Position numbers and translations under genes: made by a program. DNA of 60,305 nucleotides from Alphaproteobacteria bacterium. GTDB lineage: Bacteria; Pseudomonadota; Alphaproteobacteria; ATCC43930; CGMCC-115725. The stretch lies in NCBI GenBank assembly GCA_021325525.1, contig JAJPHB010000004.1:1-60305 (forward strand), in the 5' to 3' direction. Of this stretch, positions 1 through 8,690 are shown one piece after another (the stretch's first letter is position 1; each line of letters starts with the position of its first letter). A model generated the notes under the pieces. It saw only the letters and a program-made list of their open reading frames with translations. It was not told where the DNA came from and made no database searches.

Positions 1-376
1 CGGCCGAGGGAAGATCGGCATCGCGATCCACCCGGAAAAAGGTCGGTGCCTCGTCGCCACCGAGCCGATCGCCCGCGGGGAGCTGATCGAGGCGGCTCCC
101 GTCATCATTCTCACCGCGGCTGATTGTGCGGTGCTCGACCGCACCACTTTGGCGCAGTATTACTTTCACTGGGATGGTGATGCTGATGCTGATGGCCGCG
201 GCGCCATTGCGCTCGGCTATGTCGGCCTCTGCAATCATTCGGCCCGGCCGCGCGCCGAGGCGCGGCGCAACTTCCGCGACGCGACGATCGATCTCGTTGC
301 TCTTGACGAGATTGCCGCCGGCGAGGAAGTAACAATCGATTACAACTGCCCGCTCTGGTTCGAGGTCAGGGAGTGA
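1..376 (+). CDS. SET-domain protein (protein-lysine methyltransferase family), 5' truncated
   Basis: The reading frame is open from base 2, so the real start lies left of the window. About 124 residues are visible. They carry the hallmarks of a SET domain: an N-terminal GRGKIGIA-type strand followed by ATEPIARGELIE, a central NHS motif (LCNHS) and a C-terminal EVTIDYN, which match the NHxC and ELxxDY motifs that bind S-adenosylmethionine and lysine. Post-SET cysteines are absent. SET proteins of this size occur sporadically in bacteria and usually methylate protein lysines; the substrate here is unknown. The stop is 22 bases before the aminotransferase GTG, so the two may be co-transcribed. 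Confidence 0.75.
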   Translation, partial: GRGKIGIAIHPEKGRCLVATEPIARGELIEAAPVIILTAADCAVLDRTTLAQYYFHWDGDADADGRGAIALGYVGLCNHSARPRAEARRNFRDATIDLVALDEIAAGEEVTIDYNCPLWFEVRE

Positions 377-398
377 ACCTTTCGCGCGCGAGGCTGCC

Positions 399-1511
399 GT
401 GACATCCACCCGCCCCCGCTACTCCCGCCTCGTCGCGGCGCTGCCCGCCGTCGTCCCCTTCGTTCCGCCCGAAGCCTTGGAGCGGCAGATCGGCGCCGAG
501 CTGCGGCTGCGGATCGGCGCCAATGAGAGCAATTTCGGGCCATCGCCGAAAGCCGTCGCGGCAATGACTGCGGCGGCGGCGCGCGTCAACTGGTACTGCG
601 ATCCGGAAGGGCATGTCCTGCGCGAGGCGATCGCGGCGCGACACGGCATCCGTCGCGACAATGTCGTGCTCGGCGCCGGCATCGACGATCTGCTTGGCCT
701 CGTCGTGCGGACGGTCATCGATCCGGGCGACGCGGTCGTCATGTCGCACGGCGCGTATCCGACCTTCGCCTTCCATGTCAACGGATTCGGCGGAAAACTT
801 GTGACTGTGCCTTACCGGGACGACCGCAACGACCCCGAGGCGCTGGCAGCGGCAGCGCAGCGGAGCGGAGCGCGCCTTCTCTATCTCTCCAATCCCGACA
901 ATCCGACGGGAAGCTGGCTCCGCGCCGCGGCGCAGACGGCGCTCCTCGCCGCCCTGCCGGAGGGATGCCTCTTGGTCCTCGACGAGGCCTATGCCGATTT
1001 CGCCCCGGCGGATGCCGTGCCCGAAACCGCCGCCGAGGATCCGCGCCTCATCCGCATGCGCACCTTCTCGAAGGCGCACGGCATGGCGGGCGCGCGCATC
1101 GGCTACGCCATCGCTCCTGCCGAGATGGTGCGCAGCTTCGACAAGATCCGTCATCATTTCGGCGTCAACCGGGTGGCGCAAGAAGGCGCGCTCGCCTCGC
1201 TCGGCGATGCCGAGTTCATCGCTTCCGTGCGGCGCGAGGTCGAGGCGGGCAAGCGCCACTACGAGCGCCTTGCCGCCGCCCTCGGCCTCAAGGCCTTGCC
1301 CTCGGCGACCAATTTCGTCGCCATCGATTGCGGCCGAGCGGAGCGCGCCAAAGCGATCCTGGCGGCGCTCCTCGAGAAGGAGCGCGTCTTCATCCGGATG
1401 CCCGGCGTGGCGCCGCTCAACCGCTGCATCCGCGTCAGCGTCGGCACCGAGGCGGAGCGGAGGCTGTTCGGAGAGGCGCTGGAGCGCGTGCTGGCCGACA
1501 TTCCTGCGTGA
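399..1511 (+). CDS. PLP-dependent aminotransferase, HisC-like (class I/II fold)
   Basis: 370 residues from a GTG start. Fold-type I aminotransferase signatures are clear: ANESNFGPSP near residue 41, SNPDNPTG at 164-171, DEAY at 195-198 and the PLP-lysine motif TFSKAHGMAGARIGY with Lys225. The size and the substrate-binding Arg region near the C terminus (NRCIRVSVGT) fit histidinol-phosphate aminotransferase relatives. No other his gene is nearby, so the substrate may be another amino acid; paralogues of HisC often act on aromatic or phosphonate substrates. It sits 22 bases after the SET gene and converges with the PhyH gene. Function as an aminotransferase is secure, specificity is not. Confidence 0.85.
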   Translation: MTSTRPRYSRLVAALPAVVPFVPPEALERQIGAELRLRIGANESNFGPSPKAVAAMTAAAARVNWYCDPEGHVLREAIAARHGIRRDNVVLGAGIDDLLGLVVRTVIDPGDAVVMSHGAYPTFAFHVNGFGGKLVTVPYRDDRNDPEALAAAAQRSGARLLYLSNPDNPTGSWLRAAAQTALLAALPEGCLLVLDEAYADFAPADAVPETAAEDPRLIRMRTFSKAHGMAGARIGYAIAPAEMVRSFDKIRHHFGVNRVAQEGALASLGDAEFIASVRREVEAGKRHYERLAAALGLKALPSATNFVAIDCGRAERAKAILAALLEKERVFIRMPGVAPLNRCIRVSVGTEAERRLFGEALERVLADIPA

Positions 1512-1529
1512 TCGCCGCTGAGGCGCGGC

Positions 1530-2387
1530 TTAGCCCTCGACGAAATGCGGCTCCGGCCGCTCGAACAGCTCCTCGTAGTGGACGAGAACCGGGCGGCCGA
1601 GCATGCAGGGCTTCCCGTCGCGGAAGGCCCATTCGCCACGGTCGCAATCGGCGGCGCGCACATAGCCGTTGAGGTAAAAACGCCGATCCTGCGCCGAATG
1701 GTTGCGGCCGGAGCCGTGGATCATGAAGGCGTTCCAGAAGGCAAGGTCGCCGGGCTCCAGCTCCAGATCGACAACACGCCCGGGGTCGAGCCCGGCGCGG
1801 GCCAGACTCTCCGCAGCCATGGCGCCGTCCATGACGCGGCCGGCGATGCCGAGGTCGAGTTCGCCGAGGCGGTGCGAGCCCGGATAGACCTTCATGGCGC
1901 CGCTTGCCGCTGTGTGCCGGTCGATCGCGATTCCGGTCTGCAGATAGGAGTGGCCGAGGTTGCGATAGGCGCCGCGCGGCCGTCGAAAGCGCACGTCCTG
2001 ATGGAAGACGAATTCCGCGGCCGCGGCTCCGGGCGGCTTCCAATGGAGCTGGTTGATGATCTGCTTGATGTCGCGGCCGAGGAGCGGTTCGAGGAGAGCG
2101 AAGAGGCGCGGATCGGTGCGGTAGCGGGCGAGCGTCGCATCCTCGTAGGACGGCCACTGCACCATGCGCGGGATCTTGCCGAGCCGGGCATCCTCGCCGA
2201 GGCGATAGTGGAGATTGCCGTGGCGAAAGCTGGCGCCGAGCGCCATTCCACGCGCCCAATGCCGGTCGAAAGCGGCGGCGAGCTCGGTCACCTCTGCCGC
2301 CGTGAAGAGGCCGCGCAGCACGGCGTAGCCATTCTCCTCATAGGCGGCGAGCGCCGCCGCGATCTGCCGAGGTTCGGACATCACCAT
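1530..2387 (-). CDS. Phytanoyl-CoA dioxygenase (PhyH) family protein
   Basis: 285 residues. The Fe(II)/2-oxoglutarate facial triad is visible: His129-x-Asp131 in FVFHQDVRF, distal His224 in MIHGSGRNHS, and a following Arg near 235-236 for 2-oxoglutarate. The GAMKVYPGSHRLGE stretch is typical of PhyH enzymes. The reaction is probably hydroxylation of a small organic substrate; bacterial members act on acyl-CoAs, ectoine, phosphonates and many natural products, so the name does not give the substrate. It is the last gene of a leftward set with the gamma-glutamyltransferase, sulfatase-fold and CGNR genes, 61 bases below the CGNR gene. An alternative start is Met3. Confidence 0.85.
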   Translation of the reverse strand: MVMSEPRQIAAALAAYEENGYAVLRGLFTAAEVTELAAAFDRHWARGMALGASFRHGNLHYRLGEDARLGKIPRMVQWPSYEDATLARYRTDPRLFALLEPLLGRDIKQIINQLHWKPPGAAAAEFVFHQDVRFRRPRGAYRNLGHSYLQTGIAIDRHTAASGAMKVYPGSHRLGELDLGIAGRVMDGAMAAESLARAGLDPGRVVDLELEPGDLAFWNAFMIHGSGRNHSAQDRRFYLNGYVRAADCDRGEWAFRDGKPCMLGRPVLVHYEELFERPEPHFVEG

Positions 2388-2448
2388 TCCCGACCGGGTC
2401 GCCGCAACGATAACGGCCGAGGGTTAAGGAGATTTCGCCGCAGGCGCC

Positions 2449-3117
2449 TCAAGCGAGGCCGGCCGCCGCCTTGACGCGACGGTAATGCTGCCGCGCCTTG
2501 CTTCGGTTGCCGCAGACATTCATGTCGCACCAGCGCCGGCGGCCCGATTTCGAGCTGTCGAGAAAGAGCCAGCCGCAATCGTGGCCCGGGCACTGCCGGA
2601 TGCGGTCGTGCGGCGCTTCGGTCAAGGTCTCCGCCGCCGAACGGACGATCGGCCAAAGCGGGCTGTCGAGCGCACGGCGCGGCTCCGCCCAGCGCCAGTC
2701 GAAGCCGGAATCCGCGGCGGCAACACGCATATAGGGCAGGACCCGCGCCAGCCATTCATTGAAGGCGGCGATATCCGAAGCGGCGGGGGCGCGCCTCTCG
2801 GCGATCGCCGTGAAGAGGCGGTAGATCGTCTCGCGCAGAGCGATGGCCTGCGACAGAACTTCGCGGGCAGCGGCAGGCTGCCGTACCGCGAGAGCGGCGA
2901 GGGCCGCTGCGTCTTCCGAACCGAGAATGCCACTGTGGACGGCCCAATCCAGCAGCGTGTCGTAGCTGACGAGATGTTCAAGCGCCCGCTCCATCCCGCG
3001 CCCGCTCGCCGTATTGGCAAAGTTGAGGCACAGCCGGCCGGCGATCAAATGGAGGCGCCCGGCGCGCGACTCTGCGCCCGAAAGCGGTTCTGTTCGTCGA
3101 GCCGGCGATCCTCTCAT
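2449..3117 (-). CDS. CGNR zinc-finger, ABATE-domain transcriptional regulator
   Basis: 222 residues. The N-terminal half is an ABATE (stress-induced regulator) domain beginning LHLIAGRLCLNFANT near residue 22. The C terminus is a CGNR zinc finger with CPGHDCGWLFLD, then RRRWCDMNVCGNRSKA, supplying the metal-binding Cys/His residues and the name-giving motif. Proteins of this kind are predicted DNA-binding regulators. The stop of the membrane sulfatase-like gene is only 6 bases upstream, so it is probably co-transcribed with it and may regulate the cluster. Target genes and signal are unknown. Confidence 0.85.
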   Translation of the reverse strand: MRGSPARRTEPLSGAESRAGRLHLIAGRLCLNFANTASGRGMERALEHLVSYDTLLDWAVHSGILGSEDAAALAALAVRQPAAAREVLSQAIALRETIYRLFTAIAERRAPAASDIAAFNEWLARVLPYMRVAAADSGFDWRWAEPRRALDSPLWPIVRSAAETLTEAPHDRIRQCPGHDCGWLFLDSSKSGRRRWCDMNVCGNRSKARQHYRRVKAAAGLA

Positions 3118-3123
3118 CCGGCG

Positions 3124-4800
3124 TCACTCGGTTGCGGCCGTGGCGGCCGTCGGGGCCGCCGGTTCGGAGCCGCTGCTGCTGAAATCGGCGAGGAATGCCG
3201 GCATGAACCCCGCCATCTCCGGCCAGGGCGGCGGCTGCTCGGGAACGACGCCCGGCGTATAGCCGCGCGCCGCGAAGGGCGCGAGGAGGTCGGGATCGCG
3301 CGAGAGCACGTAGATCGGCACCGTCCAGGGCTGATGCTCGCCGCTGATGAAGGCGGGCGGCTGCTCGTCGCCGAGAATGACGACGAGCGCGCCACCGGAA
3401 ATGCGGGTTGTCACGAAGTCGCCGAGCACGTCGAGATCATAGGCGACCGCTTCGAGGAACGGCTTTTCCAGGTGGTTCCAGTCGGGCTGCCGGTAGATGT
3501 GCTCCCATTCCGCCGGGCTGACGCCGGCATAGTCGCCGGCATCGGCCCAATCGGCGCGATAGGGCGGAACCGGGTAGAAGGGCGTGTGGCTGGATACCAG
3601 GACGATTTGCGCGAAGACCGGCTTGTCCCGATCCCGCAGCTCGCGCGTCGCGAATTTCTTCAAGGTGAACTGGTCGGGAATCCCGAACCACCCGAATTCG
3701 GGGCCGCGGTAGCCGAGATCGGCGCTGTAATAGCTCTGATCGAATCCCCAGAACTTGTCCTCCACGACGAGGCTCTTGATGCCGGGCTCGACATCGACGG
3801 TGCGGTATCCAGCCGCTTCCATATAGCGCGGCAAACTCTTGCGGCGGCTGTCGAGAATGAGGCGCGAGAGAAACTGGTCGAGCTTCACTCCGCTCAGGAC
3901 TTCGCCATGCGCGAGCCAGGACCCGCCGCCGAAGCTGGGCGACAGGATGCGGTTCGAGAGGATTGCGATCCCGGCTTTCTCCAGCTTCTCCGCGAAGCGG
4001 GCGAGAGCCGGCGCGATCGCCGCCCGGTACTGCGGATTGTCGAGCAGCACCGTGCCATAGGCCTCGAAGAAGATAAGCAGCACGTCGCGGTGCTTCAGCT
4101 TGGCGAGATCGGCGCTCGCCGGCTGCGGCGCCGCGAGGGCGGCGGCATAGCGGCCGGGCTGGCCGTGCGCCACCTCCCAGGCCCCGTAGAGCACGTCGGC
4201 CTGCGCCTTCAGCTGGCGCGACAAATCAGCCCGAACCGGGATCGCCGCTCCCGTTGCGCGCGGCAGCGCAAGTGCGCAGCTCCCGACGGCGGCCAGCGCG
4301 ATCGCCGCGAGTGCCGTCCCGCGCCGCGCCGTCGCGCGCTCGGCCAGGACAAGGGTGAGGAGGATCAGAAGATAGGCCGCCGCGGCCGCGATGAGCGCGA
4401 GAGCGAATGCGGCAAGGCTGCGCCACAATCCGGCGGATTTGACAGAGAGGCCGATGAGCCCGGGGACGAGCCGCAGATCCCAATAGAGATCGATCTCGCG
4501 GCCATAGGCCGCCGGCATCACCGCATCGGCGAAGTTGAGCAGTCCGGCAAGGAAGACGAGAGCCGCCAGCACATAGCGCAACGGCGCAGGGAGGCGAAGG
4601 CGGCAAAGCCGCAGCAGCGCCACCGCGCCGATCAGGATCATGATTTCCACCGCCGGCCGCCGATCGAAGGCAAGACCGTGATTGACCGGCTCGCTCACCG
4701 GGCTGAAGAGCGCGAAGAACAGCAAATAGGCGGCAATGATGCCGAAGGCGCTTCCCCACCATCCGGGTTCGCTCTGCCGTCGGCGGCTTACCCGGCGCAT
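3124..4800 (-). CDS. Membrane-anchored sulfatase/alkaline-phosphatase-fold protein (LtaS-like)
   Basis: 558 residues from the ATG at 4800; an upstream TTG at 4833 would overlap the preceding gene by 17 bases and add 11 residues, so the ATG is preferred. About five hydrophobic segments fill the first 200 residues, followed by a soluble periplasmic domain. That domain has the metal-site strand VLLIFFEAYGT, a SPSFGGGSWLAHGEVLSG segment holding the likely nucleophile, SSHTPFYP and ILGDEQPP. This layout matches lipoteichoic-acid-synthase or phosphoethanolamine-transferase-type proteins, though the usual GDH metal motif reads GDE. It may transfer or remove a phospho- or sulfo-group on envelope glycans. 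It lies in a leftward set between GGT and the CGNR regulator. Confidence 0.75.
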   Translation of the reverse strand: MRRVSRRRQSEPGWWGSAFGIIAAYLLFFALFSPVSEPVNHGLAFDRRPAVEIMILIGAVALLRLCRLRLPAPLRYVLAALVFLAGLLNFADAVMPAAYGREIDLYWDLRLVPGLIGLSVKSAGLWRSLAAFALALIAAAAAYLLILLTLVLAERATARRGTALAAIALAAVGSCALALPRATGAAIPVRADLSRQLKAQADVLYGAWEVAHGQPGRYAAALAAPQPASADLAKLKHRDVLLIFFEAYGTVLLDNPQYRAAIAPALARFAEKLEKAGIAILSNRILSPSFGGGSWLAHGEVLSGVKLDQFLSRLILDSRRKSLPRYMEAAGYRTVDVEPGIKSLVVEDKFWGFDQSYYSADLGYRGPEFGWFGIPDQFTLKKFATRELRDRDKPVFAQIVLVSSHTPFYPVPPYRADWADAGDYAGVSPAEWEHIYRQPDWNHLEKPFLEAVAYDLDVLGDFVTTRISGGALVVILGDEQPPAFISGEHQPWTVPIYVLSRDPDLLAPFAARGYTPGVVPEQPPPWPEMAGFMPAFLADFSSSGSEPAAPTAATAATE

Positions 4801-4816
4801 GGACACCGATCGGCGA

Positions 4817-6442
4817 TCATCCGCCGCCCGCAACCATTGCCGCCGCGGCCGGAGAGTGGATATGCGCCATCCCGGTGTTGCGGCTGCTCGACAGCGGCCG
4901 CATGACCGCCGACGGATTGGCGAACTGCCCTGGATAGACCCCTTCCTCGACGACCTCGACCGGCATCTCCGCCGCGATCATGGCGACGAGCTCGGGCGGG
5001 AAGCGGTTGTCGCAGAGGACCTTGTCGGTGCTCGCATCGAGGCGCGGCACGGCGAAGGCCCGTTCGAGCGGCATGCTGAAATCGACGATGAAGGAGGTGA
5101 GCTGCACCATCGCCGGGATGATCCGCCGTCCGCCCGAGGCGCCGAGCGCCGCCCAGGGCACGCCGTCGCGGGTGATGAGGACGGGGCACATGTTGCAGAG
5201 CGGCCGCTTGCCGGCGCCGAGAGAGTTGGGTTTCCCGGGCTCCGGGTCGAACCACATCATGCCGTTGTTCATGGTGATGCCGGTCCGCGGCAGCACCACC
5301 TTGGAGCCGAAGCGCGCGAGCAATGTGTTGGTGAGCGCCACCATGTTGCCGTCGCGATCGACCACCGAGAGATGCGTCGTGTGCGAGGAAGGATCGGACT
5401 GCCCGAGCGTCCGCAGGCGCTCGGCGAAGGCGCGGCGCAGCTCCTCGGCATAGATGAGGAAGGAGCGCATATCGGGGTAGGATTGCGGCTCCCAGCCCAT
5501 GCGGCCGGCGATGCGCTCCATCGCCGTGAGATAGGTGGGGGCGCCGGTCAGTGCGGTCGCCCCGTGCAGCCGCACGCCGTGATAGTCGAGAGTCAGCGGC
5601 TCGACGAGCCGCGCGCGGTAGCCGGCGAGGTCGGCGGCGGAGAGGGGGCTGCCCCCAGCCGCGAGGTCGGCCACAATCGCCGTCGCCAGCTCGCCTTCGT
5701 AGAAATCGCGGCGCCCCGCGGCGGCGAGCCGCCGGTAGGTCGCGGCCAGGCGCTGCAACGGCAGGTGGCGGCGCGAGCCGTCGCGGGCCGGGGCGGGCGG
5801 CAGCCCACCGGGCAGGAAGATTTCGGCGGAGCTGTTGAAGTCGCGAAGATCCTCGGCGGCGACCGCGATCGAGAGGGTCGTGTGCCAGTCGACCGGAAGC
5901 CCCGCCTCGGCAAGACGGATTGCCGGCGCCATCACCTCGGCGAGCGGCTTGCGGCCGAAGCGCTCGAGGGCAAGGCCGAGCCCGTCAACCGAACCCGGCA
6001 CGCAGATCGATTCGTAGCCCTTGAGATTGCGGTCGCCCTCGACCAGCGGCCAGCCGAAAATGTCGGGGCTGACGCCGCCCGTTGGCTTATAGCGGCCGGG
6101 ATCGAGCGCGGCGGCGGAGACGAGGCCGAAATCGACGACATGCACCTTGCCGCTGCCCGCCTCTCCGTAAAGGAGATAGCCGGCCCCGCCGAGACCGCTC
6201 ATCCACGGCTCGACAATGCCGAGAGCGAAGGCCGTCGCCACGGCGGCGTCGATCGCGTTGCCGCCCGCCTCCAGGATCTCGGCGCCGACCGCCGCGGCGG
6301 CCGCGTGCTGGGCGACGACGATTCCTTCGCTCGATACCTTGGCGGGTTTCGTCGGAATCCAATTCTCGGTCAGCGGGTGAATGATGCACCTCAGGTTCAG
6401 CGCCGGCGGCCGGATGCGGCCCCTGGTCTGGCGAGAAACCAT
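4817..6442 (-). CDS. Gamma-glutamyltransferase family protein
   Basis: 541 residues, ATG start preceded by a GAGAG ribosome-binding site. The Ntn-hydrolase architecture of gamma-glutamyltransferases is evident: HAAAAAVGAEILEAGGNAIDAAVA near residue 46, then the autoprocessing site SSHTTHLSVVD with Thr355 as the likely nucleophile, then GASGGRRIIPAMVQ. Unlike the classic periplasmic enzyme there is no signal peptide, suggesting a cytosolic amidohydrolase. Relatives include glutathione hydrolases and cephalosporin or capsule-related acylases, so the substrate is open. It is the first gene of the leftward four-gene set and diverges from the MoxR gene across about 100 bases. Confidence 0.85.
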   Translation of the reverse strand: MVSRQTRGRIRPPALNLRCIIHPLTENWIPTKPAKVSSEGIVVAQHAAAAAVGAEILEAGGNAIDAAVATAFALGIVEPWMSGLGGAGYLLYGEAGSGKVHVVDFGLVSAAALDPGRYKPTGGVSPDIFGWPLVEGDRNLKGYESICVPGSVDGLGLALERFGRKPLAEVMAPAIRLAEAGLPVDWHTTLSIAVAAEDLRDFNSSAEIFLPGGLPPAPARDGSRRHLPLQRLAATYRRLAAAGRRDFYEGELATAIVADLAAGGSPLSAADLAGYRARLVEPLTLDYHGVRLHGATALTGAPTYLTAMERIAGRMGWEPQSYPDMRSFLIYAEELRRAFAERLRTLGQSDPSSHTTHLSVVDRDGNMVALTNTLLARFGSKVVLPRTGITMNNGMMWFDPEPGKPNSLGAGKRPLCNMCPVLITRDGVPWAALGASGGRRIIPAMVQLTSFIVDFSMPLERAFAVPRLDASTDKVLCDNRFPPELVAMIAAEMPVEVVEEGVYPGQFANPSAVMRPLSSSRNTGMAHIHSPAAAAMVAGGG

Positions 6443-6546
6443 CTTCTCTCATGCCGCCTTGCCCTTCAAGCGGCGGGCTGGCGGCCGCCGCGCCACGCCG
6501 CTAAAAATCTGACGCGTCACCTCGGCCGCCGCGCGAAGGAGCTTGG

Positions 6547-7398
6547 ATGAGCGGATTTACGGGAACCTCCACCTATGTCGCGACCGACGATCTTCGCGTC
6601 GCCGTCAACGCCGCCATCGCCCTCGAACGGCCGCTCCTCGTCAAAGGCGAGCCAGGGACCGGCAAGACCATCCTGGCGCAGGAGATCGCCAAGGCGCTCG
6701 GCAAGCGGCTCATCGCCTGGCACATCAAATCGACGACGAAGGCGCAGCACGGGCTCTACGAATACGACGCGGTGGCGCGCCTCAGGGATTCGCAGCTCGG
6801 CGAGGCGAAGGTCCACGACATCGCCAACTACATTCTCCGCGGCAAGCTTTGGGAAGCCTTCGTGGCGGAAGAGGCGCCCGTCCTCCTCATCGACGAGATC
6901 GACAAGGCCGATATCGAATTCCCGAATGATCTGCTGCTCGAGCTCGACCGCATGGAGTTCCACGTCTACGAGACGCGGCAGACCATCGTGGCGCGGCAGC
7001 GGCCGATCGTCGTCATAACCTCCAACAACGAGAAGGAGCTGCCGGACGCTTTCCTGCGCCGCTGCTTCTTCCATTACATCCGCTTCCCCGACCGCGAGAC
7101 CATGGAGGCGATCGTCGCCGTCCACTATCCGGGCCTCCAGCATGATCTGGTCCGCGAGGCGCTCAATGTCTTCTACGAGCTGCGCGAGGTGCCGGGCCTC
7201 AAGAAGAAGCCTTCGACCTCCGAGCTCCTCGACTGGCTGAAGCTGCTCATGGTCGAGCAGATTCCGGCAGAGGCGCTGCGCGCCAAGGACGCAGGCAAGC
7301 TCATTCCGCCGCTCCATGGCGCACTTCTCAAGAGCGAGCAGGACATTCACCTCTTCGAGCGCCTTGCCTTCCTGCACCGCCGCGAGCGCGGCGGGTAG
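6547..7398 (+). CDS. MoxR-family AAA+ ATPase
   Basis: 283 residues, ATG with an AAGGAG ribosome-binding site. Walker A is GEPGTGKT at 34-41, Walker B LLIDEID at 113-119, sensor 1 TSNN at 158-161 and the arginine pair at 171-172. MoxR ATPases work as chaperones with a VWA-domain partner to insert metals or mature enzyme complexes, as CoxD does with CoxE for CO dehydrogenase. The VWA partner follows 15 bases later, so they are an operon. No CO dehydrogenase or methanol dehydrogenase gene is in the window, so the client is unknown. Confidence 0.9.
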   Translation: MSGFTGTSTYVATDDLRVAVNAAIALERPLLVKGEPGTGKTILAQEIAKALGKRLIAWHIKSTTKAQHGLYEYDAVARLRDSQLGEAKVHDIANYILRGKLWEAFVAEEAPVLLIDEIDKADIEFPNDLLLELDRMEFHVYETRQTIVARQRPIVVITSNNEKELPDAFLRRCFFHYIRFPDRETMEAIVAVHYPGLQHDLVREALNVFYELREVPGLKKKPSTSELLDWLKLLMVEQIPAEALRAKDAGKLIPPLHGALLKSEQDIHLFERLAFLHRRERGG

Positions 7399-7413
7399 GG
7401 GCCGGGCCGCCAG

Positions 7414-8589
7414 ATGTTCGTCGACTTCTTCCTCGAACTCCGCGAGGCGCGCGTTCCCGTCTCGCTCCGCGAATACCTCACGCTGATGGCGGCGATGCGC
7501 GCCGGGGTCGCGGCGTACAGCGTCGACGACTTCTATTATCTCGCCCGTGCGACGCTGGTGAAGGACGAGCGCAACCTCGACAAGTTCGACCGCGTTTTCG
7601 GGCATTGCTTCAAAGGGCTGGAAACACCTCTCGAAGAGGGGCACGGCATTCCGGAGGAATGGCTGCGCAAGCTTGCCGAAAAGCATCTGAGCGAGGAGGA
7701 GAAGCGCCAGATCGCGGCGCTCGGCGGCTGGGAGAAGCTGATGGAAACGCTGCGCCGTCGACTGGCCGAGCAGAAGCGGCGCCATCAAGGCGGCAGCAAA
7801 TGGATCGGCACGGCCGGGACGTCGCCCTTCGGCGCCTGGGGCTACAATCCGGAAGGGGTCCGCATCGGCCAGGAGGGCAACCGCAACAACCGCGCGGTCA
7901 AGGTCTGGGACAAGCGCGAGTTCCGCAACCTCGACGACCAGGTCGAGATCGGCACGCGCAACATCAAGATCGCCTTGCGACGGCTGCGGCAATTCGCTCG
8001 CGAGGGCGCGGCGAGCCAGCTCGACCTTGACGGCACCATCCATGCGACCGCCAAGAATGCCGGCTGGCTCGAGCTCAAGCTGGTCCCGGAGCGGCACAAT
8101 GCCGTCAAGGTGCTGCTGCTTCTCGATATCGGCGGCTCGATGGAGGGCCACGTCAGGGCCTGCGCCGAGCTCTTCTCCGCGGCGCGCGCCGAGTTCAAGC
8201 ATCTCGAGACATTCTATTTCCACAACTGTCCCTACGAGGCGCTGTGGCGCGATGCGGAGCGGCGCCATGTGGAACGGACGGCGACGATGGAGGTGCTGCA
8301 CACCTACGATGCCGGCTACAAGCTCATCCTTGTCGGCGATGCCAGCATGAGCCCCTACGAGCTGGTGCAGCCGGGCGGCAGCGTCGAGCATTGGAACGCG
8401 GAGCCGGGTCAGGTGTGGCTCGCCCGGCTCCTTGCGACCTATCCGAAATCGGCCTGGCTCAATCCGGTGCCGGAGCACTACTGGGGCGCCACCGCCTCGA
8501 TCGGCATGGTGCGGCGCCTCATGGAAGGGCGGATGTTCCCGCTCACGCTCGATGGCCTCGATCGGGCCATGCGCCAGCTCGCCCGGTAG
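7414..8589 (+). CDS. VWA-domain CoxE-like protein, partner of MoxR
   Basis: 391 residues. The first 200 residues are helical and charged; the VWA domain begins near residue 230 with VKVLLLLDIGGSMEGH. The metal-ion-dependent adhesion site normally reads DxSxS; here it is D238-I-G-G-S242, so the first serine is glycine. Conserved tracts EIGTRNIKIALRRLRQFAREG and the C-terminal PEHYWGATASIGMVRRLM match the uncharacterised VWA/CoxE-like family paired with MoxR. It probably recruits the ATPase to a client protein in the cytosol. It ends about 100 bases before the acyltransferase gene. Confidence 0.85.
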   Translation: MFVDFFLELREARVPVSLREYLTLMAAMRAGVAAYSVDDFYYLARATLVKDERNLDKFDRVFGHCFKGLETPLEEGHGIPEEWLRKLAEKHLSEEEKRQIAALGGWEKLMETLRRRLAEQKRRHQGGSKWIGTAGTSPFGAWGYNPEGVRIGQEGNRNNRAVKVWDKREFRNLDDQVEIGTRNIKIALRRLRQFAREGAASQLDLDGTIHATAKNAGWLELKLVPERHNAVKVLLLLDIGGSMEGHVRACAELFSAARAEFKHLETFYFHNCPYEALWRDAERRHVERTATMEVLHTYDAGYKLILVGDASMSPYELVQPGGSVEHWNAEPGQVWLARLLATYPKSAWLNPVPEHYWGATASIGMVRRLMEGRMFPLTLDGLDRAMRQLAR

Positions 8590-8690
8590 GAGCCGGCGCG
8601 ACCGGAACAATCGCGCCGAGCGCGGCGTTGGCAAGCGTCGGCGTTCCGCAAGAAGGCGGCGGCGAAACCCAAGGTCTAGGTACGCGCGCC

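Noticed and set aside
2485-4905. 806-codon open frame on the plus strand
   Set aside because: It runs antisense to the CGNR and sulfatase-fold genes, has no domain signatures and shows the Arg/Gly/Ala composition of GC-rich shadow frames.
4736-6550. 604-codon open frame on the plus strand
   Set aside because: Antisense shadow of the gamma-glutamyltransferase gene; no recognisable protein features.
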